Shown piece after piece: positions 17,285 through 22,898 of a stretch of DNA of 22,898 nucleotides. The notes under the pieces were generated by a model. The model did not search any database, had not been told where the DNA came from, and saw only the letters and a program-made list of their open reading frames with translations. The stretch covers positions 1 to 22,898 of the forward strand of contig JBNJGS010000046.1 in the NCBI GenBank assembly GCA_051747965.1, read 5' to 3'. A program made the translations under genes and the position numbers. How positions within the stretch are numbered: the stretch's first letter is position 1; every line of letters starts with the position of its first letter. This DNA comes from JAQIBY01 sp051747965 (GTDB taxonomy: Bacteria; Bacteroidota; Bacteroidia; Bacteroidales; ML635J-15).

Positions 17285-17646
17285 TCGTCAAGCTCATACA
17301 ATATTTTCACCGGAGGCTCACTGGCAAAATCCAGTTCGGAACCATTTTTTCTCAGCTCTTTCAAGACTTGTTGCTGTCGGGATTTTCTCATGAGTTCAGA
17401 TTGCACGGAAATTTTTTCAGAACGGAGTTCTTTGATTTCTTTTCTTGTATCGTCTGTCATCACGAAAACCTTTTCAGCATGGTATCGATTTGATATATAA
17501 ATCAATGCCAGAACAGCAATAAAAAGAATATAGGGAAGTTGTCGCACCACCACATCTCTGGCAAGCACGCTACCATCGAGCACATCCCGAAAACTGTTCC
17601 GGAATTTTGCATCTTTTTTCTTTCCGTTTTTATTCTTTTTTGCCAT
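17281..17646 (-). CDS. ftsL: FtsL-like cell division protein
   Basis: This 121-residue bitopic protein has a long Lys/Arg-rich cytoplasmic N-terminus (about 1-36), one transmembrane segment (LPYILFIAVLALIYISN, about 37-53) and a periplasmic coiled-coil-prone stretch (about 62-100, TRKEIKELRSEKISVQSEL). FtsL proteins have little sequence identity across phyla, so this call rests on size, topology and the invariant position between rsmH and ftsI. Its expected partners are FtsQ and a DivIC/FtsB protein, with FtsW-FtsI downstream; no FtsB homologue lies in this window. The start overlaps the end of rsmH by 17 bases and its stop overlaps the ftsI start by 4. Confidence 0.85.
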   Translation of the reverse strand: MAKKNKNGKKKDAKFRNSFRDVLDGSVLARDVVVRQLPYILFIAVLALIYISNRYHAEKVFVMTDDTRKEIKELRSEKISVQSELMRKSRQQQVLKELRKNGSELDFASEPPVKILYELDE

Positions 17647-18547
17647 CTTTTTTTAATTCTGCAATTCTCATTTTTACACTGCGGGCCCTTGGATTGTGAG
17701 AGATATCTTCCTCATCAGCCTGAACAGGTTTTCTGCTTACCTGAGCAAAAGGCGAAATCTGATTTCCGTAAAAATCTTTTTCAATATTTCCTTCAATATT
17801 TCCAGCCCGGAAGAAATTTTTCACCAATCTGTCTTCCAGAGAATGATAGGACAAGACCACCAGCTTACCACCGGGTTTCAGGCATTCCACAGTTTGAGCG
17901 AGCATTTCCTTCAGAGCTTCCATCTCCTGATTGACTTCAATTCTGAGTGCCTGAAACACTTTGGCGAAAAATTTATGCTCTGCTCCTTTTTTTGCAAGTG
18001 GTGTAAGTACTTCTGTCAACTGACCAGTTGTTCTCAATGGTTTTTCATTGCGTGCGGTGATGATTTTATCTGCAACGGCACGGGCATTTTTCAACTCACC
18101 ATAAGTACGAAGAATTGCTGTGAGTTTATCTTTTTGATAATCGGCCAGGATATCAGCGGCGGTCAATGGAGCCTGTTCATTCATTCTCATGTCCAGGTCT
18201 GCATCAAAACGAAAACTGAATCCCCGTTCTTTTTTGTCAATCTGCCAGGATGAAATGCCCAGGTCGGCCAGGATTCCGTCAAATCCCTGAAACTCGTGAT
18301 AGCGCATGAATTGCCTCAGATATCGAAAATTGGCATGCACAGGCACAACTCTTTGATCATCAGGCAAATTATGCAGGGCATCAGCATCCTGATCAAAGAC
18401 CATGAGCCGCCCATCATCACCAAGCCGGCGAAGTATTTCAGCGCTATGCCCGCCACCACCAAAGGTCAGATCGGCATATACACCATCAGGTTTTACCTCC
18501 AGGGCATCAACTGACTTTTTCAATAAAACTGGCACATGGTATTTCAT
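17630..18547 (-). CDS. rsmH: 16S rRNA (cytosine(1402)-N(4))-methyltransferase RsmH (MraW)
   Basis: This S-adenosylmethionine-dependent enzyme methylates N4 of C1402 in the 16S rRNA decoding centre. The 305-residue protein shows the family start (HVPVLLKKSVDAL), the SAM-binding motif ADLTFGGGGHS (25-35), FDQDADAL, the signature ADLGISSWQIDKKERGFSFR with the catalytic-region DMRMN, FFAKVFQALRIEVNQE, and LSYHSLEDRLVKNFF near the C-terminus. Length and motifs are standard. It overlaps mraZ by 4 bases (ATGA) and ftsL by 17. Confidence 0.97.
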   Translation of the reverse strand: MKYHVPVLLKKSVDALEVKPDGVYADLTFGGGGHSAEILRRLGDDGRLMVFDQDADALHNLPDDQRVVPVHANFRYLRQFMRYHEFQGFDGILADLGISSWQIDKKERGFSFRFDADLDMRMNEQAPLTAADILADYQKDKLTAILRTYGELKNARAVADKIITARNEKPLRTTGQLTEVLTPLAKKGAEHKFFAKVFQALRIEVNQEMEALKEMLAQTVECLKPGGKLVVLSYHSLEDRLVKNFFRAGNIEGNIEKDFYGNQISPFAQVSRKPVQADEEDISHNPRARSVKMRIAELKKDGKKE

Positions 18548-19005
18548 TCTTCGTCCATCGGATTATCAGATTGACCTAATAGTTTTTCAGCCAGCGATCC
18601 AAAATCTTCATCCACACCCATGCCTTTCCATACTTCCAGGGGCCAGATTTCAACTTTATAATCAAGGCCTGCAAACACCAGGTCCTTCTTAGCACCAACT
18701 TCACCAATGAGTCGTTTTGGGAGCAGTATCCGGTTGTTTGCGTCAAGGTACATTTCTGCCGTTCCGCTGTAAAACATCCGCATAAACTTACTGTGCTCCC
18801 TGTTGTAAGGATTTAATTTTTGCTGAAGGATAGCATTCTGCCTTTCCCATTCATGCATTGGATACAACACAAGACAAGGCTCAAAAATGTCCCGCTTTAC
18901 AACAAAGCCACTTTGCTCCCTGCCGTTAAGCTGACGCTTCAGGGCAGAGGGAAACAGTACCCTTCCGGCACTGTCAAGCTTCACTATGTGTTCACCAATA
19001 AACAT
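18544..19005 (-). CDS. mraZ: Transcriptional regulator MraZ
   Basis: This 153-residue DNA-binding protein is built from two AbrB/SpoVT-like swapped-hairpin repeats, with signatures D11-SAGRVLFP and D88-ANNRILLP in place of the consensus DxKGRxxxP. In characterised bacteria MraZ forms rings of subunits and binds a set of direct repeats upstream of its own operon to regulate dcw transcription. Exactly such repeats lie 52-86 bases upstream of this start (19057-19091), which strongly supports autoregulation here. It is the first gene of the operon. No Shine-Dalgarno is evident, which is common in this phylum. Confidence 0.96.
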   Translation of the reverse strand: MFIGEHIVKLDSAGRVLFPSALKRQLNGREQSGFVVKRDIFEPCLVLYPMHEWERQNAILQQKLNPYNREHSKFMRMFYSGTAEMYLDANNRILLPKRLIGEVGAKKDLVFAGLDYKVEIWPLEVWKGMGVDEDFGSLAEKLLGQSDNPMDEE

Positions 19006-19033
19006 ATAAATAAGAATTGATCGCTGTACTTTC

Positions 19034-19041
19034 GAAAGGTA
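19034..19041 (-). promoter_or_regulatory. Candidate -7 element of the dcw operon promoter
   Basis: The minus strand reads TACCTTTC, one mismatch from the Bacteroidota -7 box TAnnTTTG. It lies 28 bases upstream of the mraZ ATG and 15 bases downstream of the nearest MraZ repeat. No canonical TTTG lies at the proper -33 distance; a TTTG lies only 7 bases upstream of the box. The leader would be about 20-25 bases without a Shine-Dalgarno. Call by motif and position only. Confidence 0.4.
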
Positions 19042-19056
19042 AAATTAACAAATCTT

Positions 19057-19091
19057 TCCCATATTTCTCCAATAATTCCCATTTTTTCCCA
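19057..19091 (-). promoter_or_regulatory. MraZ operator (four 10-base-spaced repeats)
   Basis: Read on the minus strand the order is TGGGA (19091-19087), N5, TGGGA (19081-19077), N5, TGGAG (19071-19067, degenerate), N5, TGGGA (19061-19057). The spacing is exactly 10 bases throughout. This matches the MraZ box of direct TGGGN repeats separated by 5 bases known from E. coli. The spacing puts all repeats on one face of the helix. The mraZ-proximal repeat falls where a -33 element would lie for the -7 candidate at 19034-19041, so repression by occlusion is plausible. Confidence 0.85.
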
Positions 19092-19134
19092 TTATGTTAA
19101 TAACTTTTTCATGAAATCATTATATGATGGGGTA

Positions 19135-19165
19135 TTCGGGAAGTCAGAAGAATTTGTTAATTTTG
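19135..19165 (+). promoter_or_regulatory. Candidate promoter of the glycine-lipid gene pair
   Basis: TAATTTTG at 19158-19165 is a perfect TAnnTTTG -7 box. TTCG at 19135-19138, with a 19-base spacer, is a near match to the TTTG -33 element. Transcription would start near 19170, leaving a leader of about 12 bases before the ATG at 19182. It faces away from the dcw promoter in the same 176-base intergenic region. Confidence 0.5.
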
Positions 19166-19181
19166 TAAAAATTATCAAAAA

Positions 19182-20012
19182 ATGAATAAAGGCGGCGATA
19201 AAGAATTGTTACAGGTTGATCTTGACCGGGTTTTGCGCAATAAAGCAGGCAAACGTCAGGTTCCTAAATTTGTTGTCAGCCTGTTAAAGTGGATTGTACG
19301 TGAGGATTTCATCAACGAGTTCCTTCAGCGTCACCATGGAAAAGAGGGTCTGGATTGGTCGCATGCCTTTTTAAAGGAGTTTAATATCAAAACGAAAACC
19401 TATGGTGAGGGCAATATTCCTGAGAATGGTCGTTTTGTTTTTGCAGCCAACCATCCTCTGGGCGGTACGGAGAGTCATGTTTTCATGAGTGTTGTTGGCA
19501 GGCATTTTTCCCACATAAAATTTCCGGTAAATGATGTTTTGATGAATATCCGGCCGATGCAGACCATATTTGTTCCGGTCAACAAATTTGGTGGTCAGAA
19601 GAAGGATAGTATCCGGATTTTAAACGAGACTTTTGCTTCAGATGCTCAGATACTGATTTTTCCTTCCGGGATGGCCTCAAGAATGATAAACGGAGAGATT
19701 CAGGATCTTGAATGGAAAAAAACATTCATCACAAAAGCCATTCAGCACAAGAGGGATGTTATTCCGGTATTTATTGAAGGCCGGAATTCCATGTTTTTTT
19801 ACAGACTGGCCAAACTGCGCAAATTTCTGGGCATCAAGTTCAATGTAGAGATGCTGTTTTTGCCACGCGAAGTTTTGAAACAAAGAGGCCGGACAATTTG
19901 TTTGCATTTTGGCGAGCCAATTTCCTGGGAGCATTTTGATAATTCAAGGTCTCACAAGGAATGGGCAAAATATGTTAGAGAGAAGGTCTATGCCATGAAG
20001 CCTGATGATTAA
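19182..20012 (+). CDS. glsA: PlsC-family O-acyltransferase, GlsA/OlsA-like (probable glycine-lipid synthesis)
   Basis: This 276-residue glycerolipid-type acyltransferase probably attaches the second (O-linked) fatty acid to a monoacylated aminolipid on the inner membrane. Motif I is N90-H91-PLGGT-E97: the catalytic His is followed by an acid at +6 rather than +5, a variant found in a PlsC subfamily. The other blocks are FVPVNKFG (129-136), the phosphate-site FPSGMASR (160-167, in place of FPEGTRS), and VIPVFIEGRNS (193-203). There is no transmembrane segment of note. The next gene, 53 bases downstream, is an OlsB/GlsB-like N-acyltransferase, the same pairing known from Bacteroides glycine-lipid genes. 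The symbol is transferred from that pairing; the amino-acid head group is not shown by sequence, and an ornithine lipid is an alternative. Confidence 0.75.
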   Translation: MNKGGDKELLQVDLDRVLRNKAGKRQVPKFVVSLLKWIVREDFINEFLQRHHGKEGLDWSHAFLKEFNIKTKTYGEGNIPENGRFVFAANHPLGGTESHVFMSVVGRHFSHIKFPVNDVLMNIRPMQTIFVPVNKFGGQKKDSIRILNETFASDAQILIFPSGMASRMINGEIQDLEWKKTFITKAIQHKRDVIPVFIEGRNSMFFYRLAKLRKFLGIKFNVEMLFLPREVLKQRGRTICLHFGEPISWEHFDNSRSHKEWAKYVREKVYAMKPDD

Positions 20013-20024
20013 AAAGAATTTTAC

Positions 20025-20032
20025 TAATTTTG
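20025..20032 (+). promoter_or_regulatory. Possible internal -7 element upstream of glsB
   Basis: TAATTTTG is identical to the -7 box proposed for glsA and fits TAnnTTTG. It lies in the 53-base gap before glsB and would leave a leader of about 28 bases containing an AAAAGGA ribosome binding site. No TTTG is present near -33, so glsB may simply be co-transcribed with glsA. Confidence 0.3.
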
Positions 20033-20065
20033 CACAAGATTTCAGATTAGAAAAGGAAGCAGCAT

Positions 20066-20977
20066 ATGGAAACAATCATTCCCCCTGTAGACAGGGACCT
20101 ACTTGAGAAAGAACTGACCCGTGAAAAGTATTTACGGAAGGCAAACTTTGGGAATGCTGAAATATACCTTTTCACCCATCATAACAGCCCAATGCTGATG
20201 AGAGAAGTAGCCCGTCTACGCGAGGTCACATTTCGTGAAGCCGGCGGTGGTACAGGCAAGGCCCTGGATATTGACAAATTTGACACATCAGACACACCTT
20301 ACCAGCAACTCATTGTCTGGGATCCCGAAGACCGTGAAATCACTGGAGCTTACCGTTTCATCCGTGGTAAAGATGTCATGGATAATGTAGAAGAAAAGCT
20401 TGCCACCACAAGGCTTTTTAGATTTTCCACCAAATTCATCCAGGAGTATCTGCCATATACAATTGAGCTGGGTCGTTCTATTGTGCAACCAAAATATCAG
20501 TTTGCCAACAACCGCAAAAAAGGGATTTATGCTCTTGACAATCTTTGGGATGGCCTGGGAGCACTGGTTGTGAAGTATCCTGACATGAAATTTTTCTTTG
20601 GAAAGATTACCATGTATAAGCATTTTGATCAGCAGGCAAGGGATTTTATTCTGACCTTCATCAACCTGTATTTTCCAAACAAGGATCGCCTGGTTGAAGC
20701 CATAGACCCGATACCAGTGAATACAGAAAAGCATGATGATATCTTCCATGGCAACGACTACAAGAAAGATTATGCCATACTGAGCAAGAAAGTGCGCTCA
20801 TTCGGAGAAAATATACCTCCCTTGTTTAATGCATATATGAATCTTTCACCTTCCATGCAAACCTTTGGTACTGTTGAAAACCCTCACTTTGGCGGTGTTG
20901 AGGAAACAGGCATCATGATCAATATTCAGGACATTTACGAAAGCAAGAAAAAGCGGCATGTCGGATCCATCAAATAA
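20066..20977 (+). CDS. glsB: GNAT-type lipid N-acyltransferase, GlsB/OlsB-like (hemolysin-annotated family)
   Basis: This 303-residue protein belongs to the OlsB/GlsB branch of the GNAT fold (COG3176-type), which N-acylates an amino acid with a 3-hydroxy fatty acyl group as the first step of aminolipid synthesis. Visible family features are AR-LREVTFREAGGGTGKALDIDKFD (49-73) near the N-terminus, QLIVWD (81-86), ITGAYRFIRG (92-101) as the central GNAT strand, and ELGRSIVQPKYQ (134-145), the likely acyl-carrier/CoA binding loop. The DNLWDGLGALV helix (158-168) and a C-terminal NPHFGGVEETGIMI segment follow. AAAAGGA lies about 8 bases upstream of the ATG. Members are often labelled hemolysin from an old heterologous phenotype, which is misleading. 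Function as a pair with the preceding O-acyltransferase is inferred. Confidence 0.8.
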   Translation: METIIPPVDRDLLEKELTREKYLRKANFGNAEIYLFTHHNSPMLMREVARLREVTFREAGGGTGKALDIDKFDTSDTPYQQLIVWDPEDREITGAYRFIRGKDVMDNVEEKLATTRLFRFSTKFIQEYLPYTIELGRSIVQPKYQFANNRKKGIYALDNLWDGLGALVVKYPDMKFFFGKITMYKHFDQQARDFILTFINLYFPNKDRLVEAIDPIPVNTEKHDDIFHGNDYKKDYAILSKKVRSFGENIPPLFNAYMNLSPSMQTFGTVENPHFGGVEETGIMINIQDIYESKKKRHVGSIK

Positions 20978-21105
20978 GGCTGCTTGTTTTTATCCTAACA
21001 AAGTCCCTCCTTTTTTTCGCGATAAACAAGAGGCATAAGCAAATAAGACCCGAAAGATTATACTATAAACTTCGGGAATAAGTTATTATATTTGGAGGTA
21101 TTACG
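20978..21105 (+). promoter_or_regulatory. Intergenic region with hairpin and strong ribosome binding site before the OmpA-family gene
   Basis: An inverted repeat CCCGAA (21049-21054) / TTCGGG (21071-21076), extendable by one pair past a bulged A, encloses an AT-rich loop of 16 bases or less. It could be an RNA hairpin in the leader or a regulator site. GGAGG (21094-21098) lies 7 bases before the ATG at 21106 and is unusually strong for this phylum. A T7 tract at about 21011-21017 has no good preceding stem, so no terminator is called for glsB. Confidence 0.35.
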
Positions 21106-22680
21106 ATGAGACATCTGATTCTGACATATGCGCTCTTTTTGCTGGTTGGGCTGAGCTTTTCAAATGCACAGAGCCTGATTCCAAACGCAGGTTTTGAGGG
21201 AGGCTGGGCATGTCCTGAATCCTTCACAGAGAATCCAGTCAAAGAACTCATCCCCCACTGGAAAAACCCAAACAAGGGCACGCCGGATTATTTTCATCGC
21301 TGCAGCAATGAAATAGCAGGTGTACCGCAAAACTTTGCAGGATACATGCCTGCCAGTGAGGGTGACGCCTATATAGGCCTGATTCTGAGAGAGGTTTTTG
21401 CTGATAGCATGCCTGAAAAAAAGGCATCGAGGGAATACTTATCTGTCGAACTGCATGAAGAACTGGAATTCCGACAGTTGTATTGCTTTTCCCTTAAATA
21501 CGCCCTGGCCCCACGCTCGAGATATGCAGTAGATGCACTCGGGGTAAGCTTTACAAGGGAACGTTTGAAATCCTGGGACGCAGGATTGCTGGATGCCGAA
21601 CCAATGGTTTTTAATATGCCCGGTCACAGGATGGACAACAAAACAGAGTGGCATGAGCTCTGTGGTGTTTTTCGGTCCCGTGGCAGAGAAAAATTCCTTA
21701 GCCTGGGCAATTTCTGCCCAAATGTCAAAACCCATTATTTTGAAAACAATGATAGCCTGACAGATACCACTTTTGTCTATGCGTACTATTATATTGATGA
21801 TGTCAAACTGTATAAAATTGAAAACCAGTTTGAATGTGGGTGTCAGGATGATCTTTCTGCCGGATATGACTGGCTGAATGAGGATTCGCAATCCTTTCTG
21901 GAAGCATACAACAACTACCTGGATCAATTGAATGCTGATGAAAGACTGCTGGCTGAAAACGCTGATTCTCCGCTCAATACGAATACCAACGGCATACATG
22001 GCAGAAATAATTCGGGAAAGGAAGACGTAAACGGTGATAAAAACGTAAACAATGAACAGGAAGGTGATAGTGAAGCAATGGATCATTCCGGTGCAGAGAC
22101 AGATGATTCGGCTGCAGACAGCAACACTACCTCCGGAAACGAAGAAGGGTCCGATACAGAAAAAGAAAATGATTCAGATGCCATGGCCGGCAATGGAAAG
22201 GAAAATAATACAACAAAGTCAGACAGGGAAGAAGAAGACAGTGATTACGCAAGCATATCAGGGCAATTGCGCGAAGGAACGCTCGGTTCCGGTGATGAGG
22301 AGTTAATTGAAAGCTTGCGAAATGCAAATACAGGCTTTTCCATTGACATGCCCAACATCTATTTTGCATTCAACCAGTCAGAATTGCTGCCGTCCTCCTT
22401 CCCCGCCCTGGAAAAGCTTGCTAACATTATGCAGCAGCATTCAAATCTGCAGATTGAAATACGCGGACATACTGACAATGTTGGCAGCAACTGGTACAAT
22501 AGACGTTTGAGTAATGATCGCGCAGAAGCGGTATACCGGTTTTTGATCGAAGCCGGCATAGATGAATCAAGGTTAAAATATCGTGGTTTTGGAAATAAAG
22601 TGCCTGTTGCAGATAACGAAACAGAAGAAGGCAGACAACTCAACAGGAGGGTAGAAATAAAGGTTATCAGCAATCAATAA
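21106..22680 (+). CDS. OmpA-family outer-membrane protein with N-terminal beta-sandwich and acidic linker
   Basis: This 524-residue exported protein has a signal peptide (1-22, cut before QSLIPNAGFE). Residues about 23-240 form a domain seen in Bacteroidota OmpA-like proteins: an LIPNAGFE start, a CPESF block, HWKNPNKGTPDYFHRC (51-66), ASEGDAYIGL, and a closing YYYIDDVKLYKIE strand. It resembles a carbohydrate-binding jelly roll. Residues about 285-390 are a low-complexity Asn/Asp/Glu/Ser/Thr linker. Residues about 415-522 are a complete OmpA C-terminal peptidoglycan-binding domain with GHTDN (454-458), whose D457 and R472 fit the two diaminopimelate-contacting residues. There is no beta-barrel segment. 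The protein is probably periplasm-facing or outer-membrane linked through peptidoglycan; a lipoprotein Cys is absent from the signal peptide. GGAGG at 21094 supports the start. Confidence 0.9.
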   Translation: MRHLILTYALFLLVGLSFSNAQSLIPNAGFEGGWACPESFTENPVKELIPHWKNPNKGTPDYFHRCSNEIAGVPQNFAGYMPASEGDAYIGLILREVFADSMPEKKASREYLSVELHEELEFRQLYCFSLKYALAPRSRYAVDALGVSFTRERLKSWDAGLLDAEPMVFNMPGHRMDNKTEWHELCGVFRSRGREKFLSLGNFCPNVKTHYFENNDSLTDTTFVYAYYYIDDVKLYKIENQFECGCQDDLSAGYDWLNEDSQSFLEAYNNYLDQLNADERLLAENADSPLNTNTNGIHGRNNSGKEDVNGDKNVNNEQEGDSEAMDHSGAETDDSAADSNTTSGNEEGSDTEKENDSDAMAGNGKENNTTKSDREEEDSDYASISGQLREGTLGSGDEELIESLRNANTGFSIDMPNIYFAFNQSELLPSSFPALEKLANIMQQHSNLQIEIRGHTDNVGSNWYNRRLSNDRAEAVYRFLIEAGIDESRLKYRGFGNKVPVADNETEEGRQLNRRVEIKVISNQ

Positions 22681-22682
22681 GC

Positions 22683-22898
22683 TTAGTTTTTAACGGGCAA
22701 ACACATTCTGTCTGCTGCCACCCCGTTGATCAGCCAGTCATCATACCAATCATGATGTACCTGTTCACAATAATGCATCCAGTCGCATGCATCGCTTAAA
22801 CTCAGATCACTCCGGCTTACTCGCCTGTTTTCACCTACAATGGCGACACTCAGGTCCACCGTTTTTCTGGAATAATTCTGCACTGTATCTGCATCAAA
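22683..22898 (-). CDS. C-terminal end of an unrecognised protein (runs off right edge)
   Basis: An open minus-strand frame runs from the window edge to TAA at 22685-22683, giving about 71 codons. The visible segment contains NYSRKTVDLSVAIVG and an aromatic/His/Asp-rich stretch (DWMHYCEQVHHDWYDDW) and ends in CLPVKN. No family was recognised. The frame has no stop through the edge and ends 2 bases beyond the convergent OmpA-family gene's stop, so it is likely the true 3' end of a gene. An internal GTG at 22883 is not needed as a start. No terminator is visible between the two convergent genes. Confidence 0.55.
   Translation of the reverse strand, partial: FDADTVQNYSRKTVDLSVAIVGENRRVSRSDLSLSDACDWMHYCEQVHHDWYDDWLINGVAADRMCLPVKN

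Larger units (their letters stand above)
3636..19005 (-). other. Division and cell-wall (dcw) operon
   Basis: Fourteen consecutive minus-strand reading frames run from mraZ to a yqeY-like gene with no internal terminator seen. Junctions are translational-coupling overlaps (4 bases at mraZ/rsmH, ftsL/ftsI, ftsI/murE and murC/murG; 11 bases at murG/ftsW and murC/ftsQ; 17 bases at rsmH/ftsL) or gaps of 2-12 bases. This strongly suggests one polycistronic message starting upstream of mraZ. Compared with the E. coli cluster, murF and ddl are missing, a pattern familiar in Bacteroidota where they lie elsewhere. The order otherwise follows the ancestral dcw arrangement. Confidence 0.9.

Noticed and set aside
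19116..19128. Short dyad ATCAT-TAT-ATGAT in the mraZ/glsA intergenic region
   Set aside because: Five-base arms in AT-rich DNA are expected by chance; not enough to call an operator.
20985..21018. T-rich runs after glsB as a terminator
   Set aside because: No stem of more than four pairs precedes either T run.
21087..21094. TATATTTG matching the TAnnTTTG -7 box before the OmpA-family gene
   Set aside because: A start about 5 bases downstream would place the strong GGAGG (21094-21098) outside the transcript, and no TTTG lies at -33. The ribosome binding site reading is preferred.
21439..22086. A 215-codon minus-strand open frame opposite the OmpA-family gene
   Set aside because: Hydrophobic shadow of the acidic linker and sandwich domain; no start signal or recognisable domain.

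Overview
The window comes from a Gram-negative member of the Bacteroidota. The best guess is Bacteroidales/Marinilabiliales, but no marker here fixes the genus. Four things point this way. There is a type IX secretion C-terminal sorting domain. FtsA, FtsZ, MraY and FtsI have the forms usual in that phylum, with MraY carrying an extra loop and FtsI a C-terminal PASTA domain. Several upstream regions contain TAnnTTTG -7 boxes. A pair of OlsA/OlsB-like acyltransferases matches the glycine-lipid (GlsA/GlsB) type. No tRNA, rRNA, CRISPR array or insertion sequence was seen.

Layout. Positions 1-676 (minus strand) hold the C-terminal part of an RHS-repeat protein that runs off the left edge and lacks its repeat body. 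A rho-independent terminator (800-830) and a 623-residue secreted T9SS cargo protein (858-2729, minus) follow. A divergent AT-rich region (2730-2940) separates that gene from a Crp/Fnr-type regulator (2941-3639, plus). The core of the window, 3636-19005, is a 13-gene division and cell-wall (dcw) operon on the minus strand. Its transcription order is mraZ, rsmH, ftsL-like, ftsI, murE, mraY, murD, ftsW, murG, murC, ftsQ, ftsA, ftsZ, yqeY-like (14 reading frames counting yqeY). Junctions are overlaps or gaps of at most 12 bases. murF and ddl are absent from the cluster.

Upstream of mraZ, the 176-base intergenic region (19006-19181) carries four MraZ-type operator repeats at exact 10-base spacing. 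The region is shared with a divergent lipid gene pair: an O-acyltransferase (19182-20012) and a GNAT-type N-acyltransferase (20066-20977), probably glycine-lipid synthesis. A modular OmpA-family outer-membrane protein follows (21106-22680, plus). The 3' end of an unrecognised minus-strand gene enters at the right edge.

The dcw genes cover late precursor synthesis (MurE, MurD, MurC, MraY, MurG), septal polymerisation and crosslinking (FtsW, FtsI), and divisome assembly (FtsL, FtsQ, FtsA, FtsZ). MraZ is the likely autoregulator. The most checkable unusual signals are the four-repeat MraZ operator in a promoter region shared with membrane-lipid genes, an A AAA AAG slippery heptamer just before the membrane-targeting helix of FtsA, and the truncated RHS tip. 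I did not find convincing evidence for a wholly new system.
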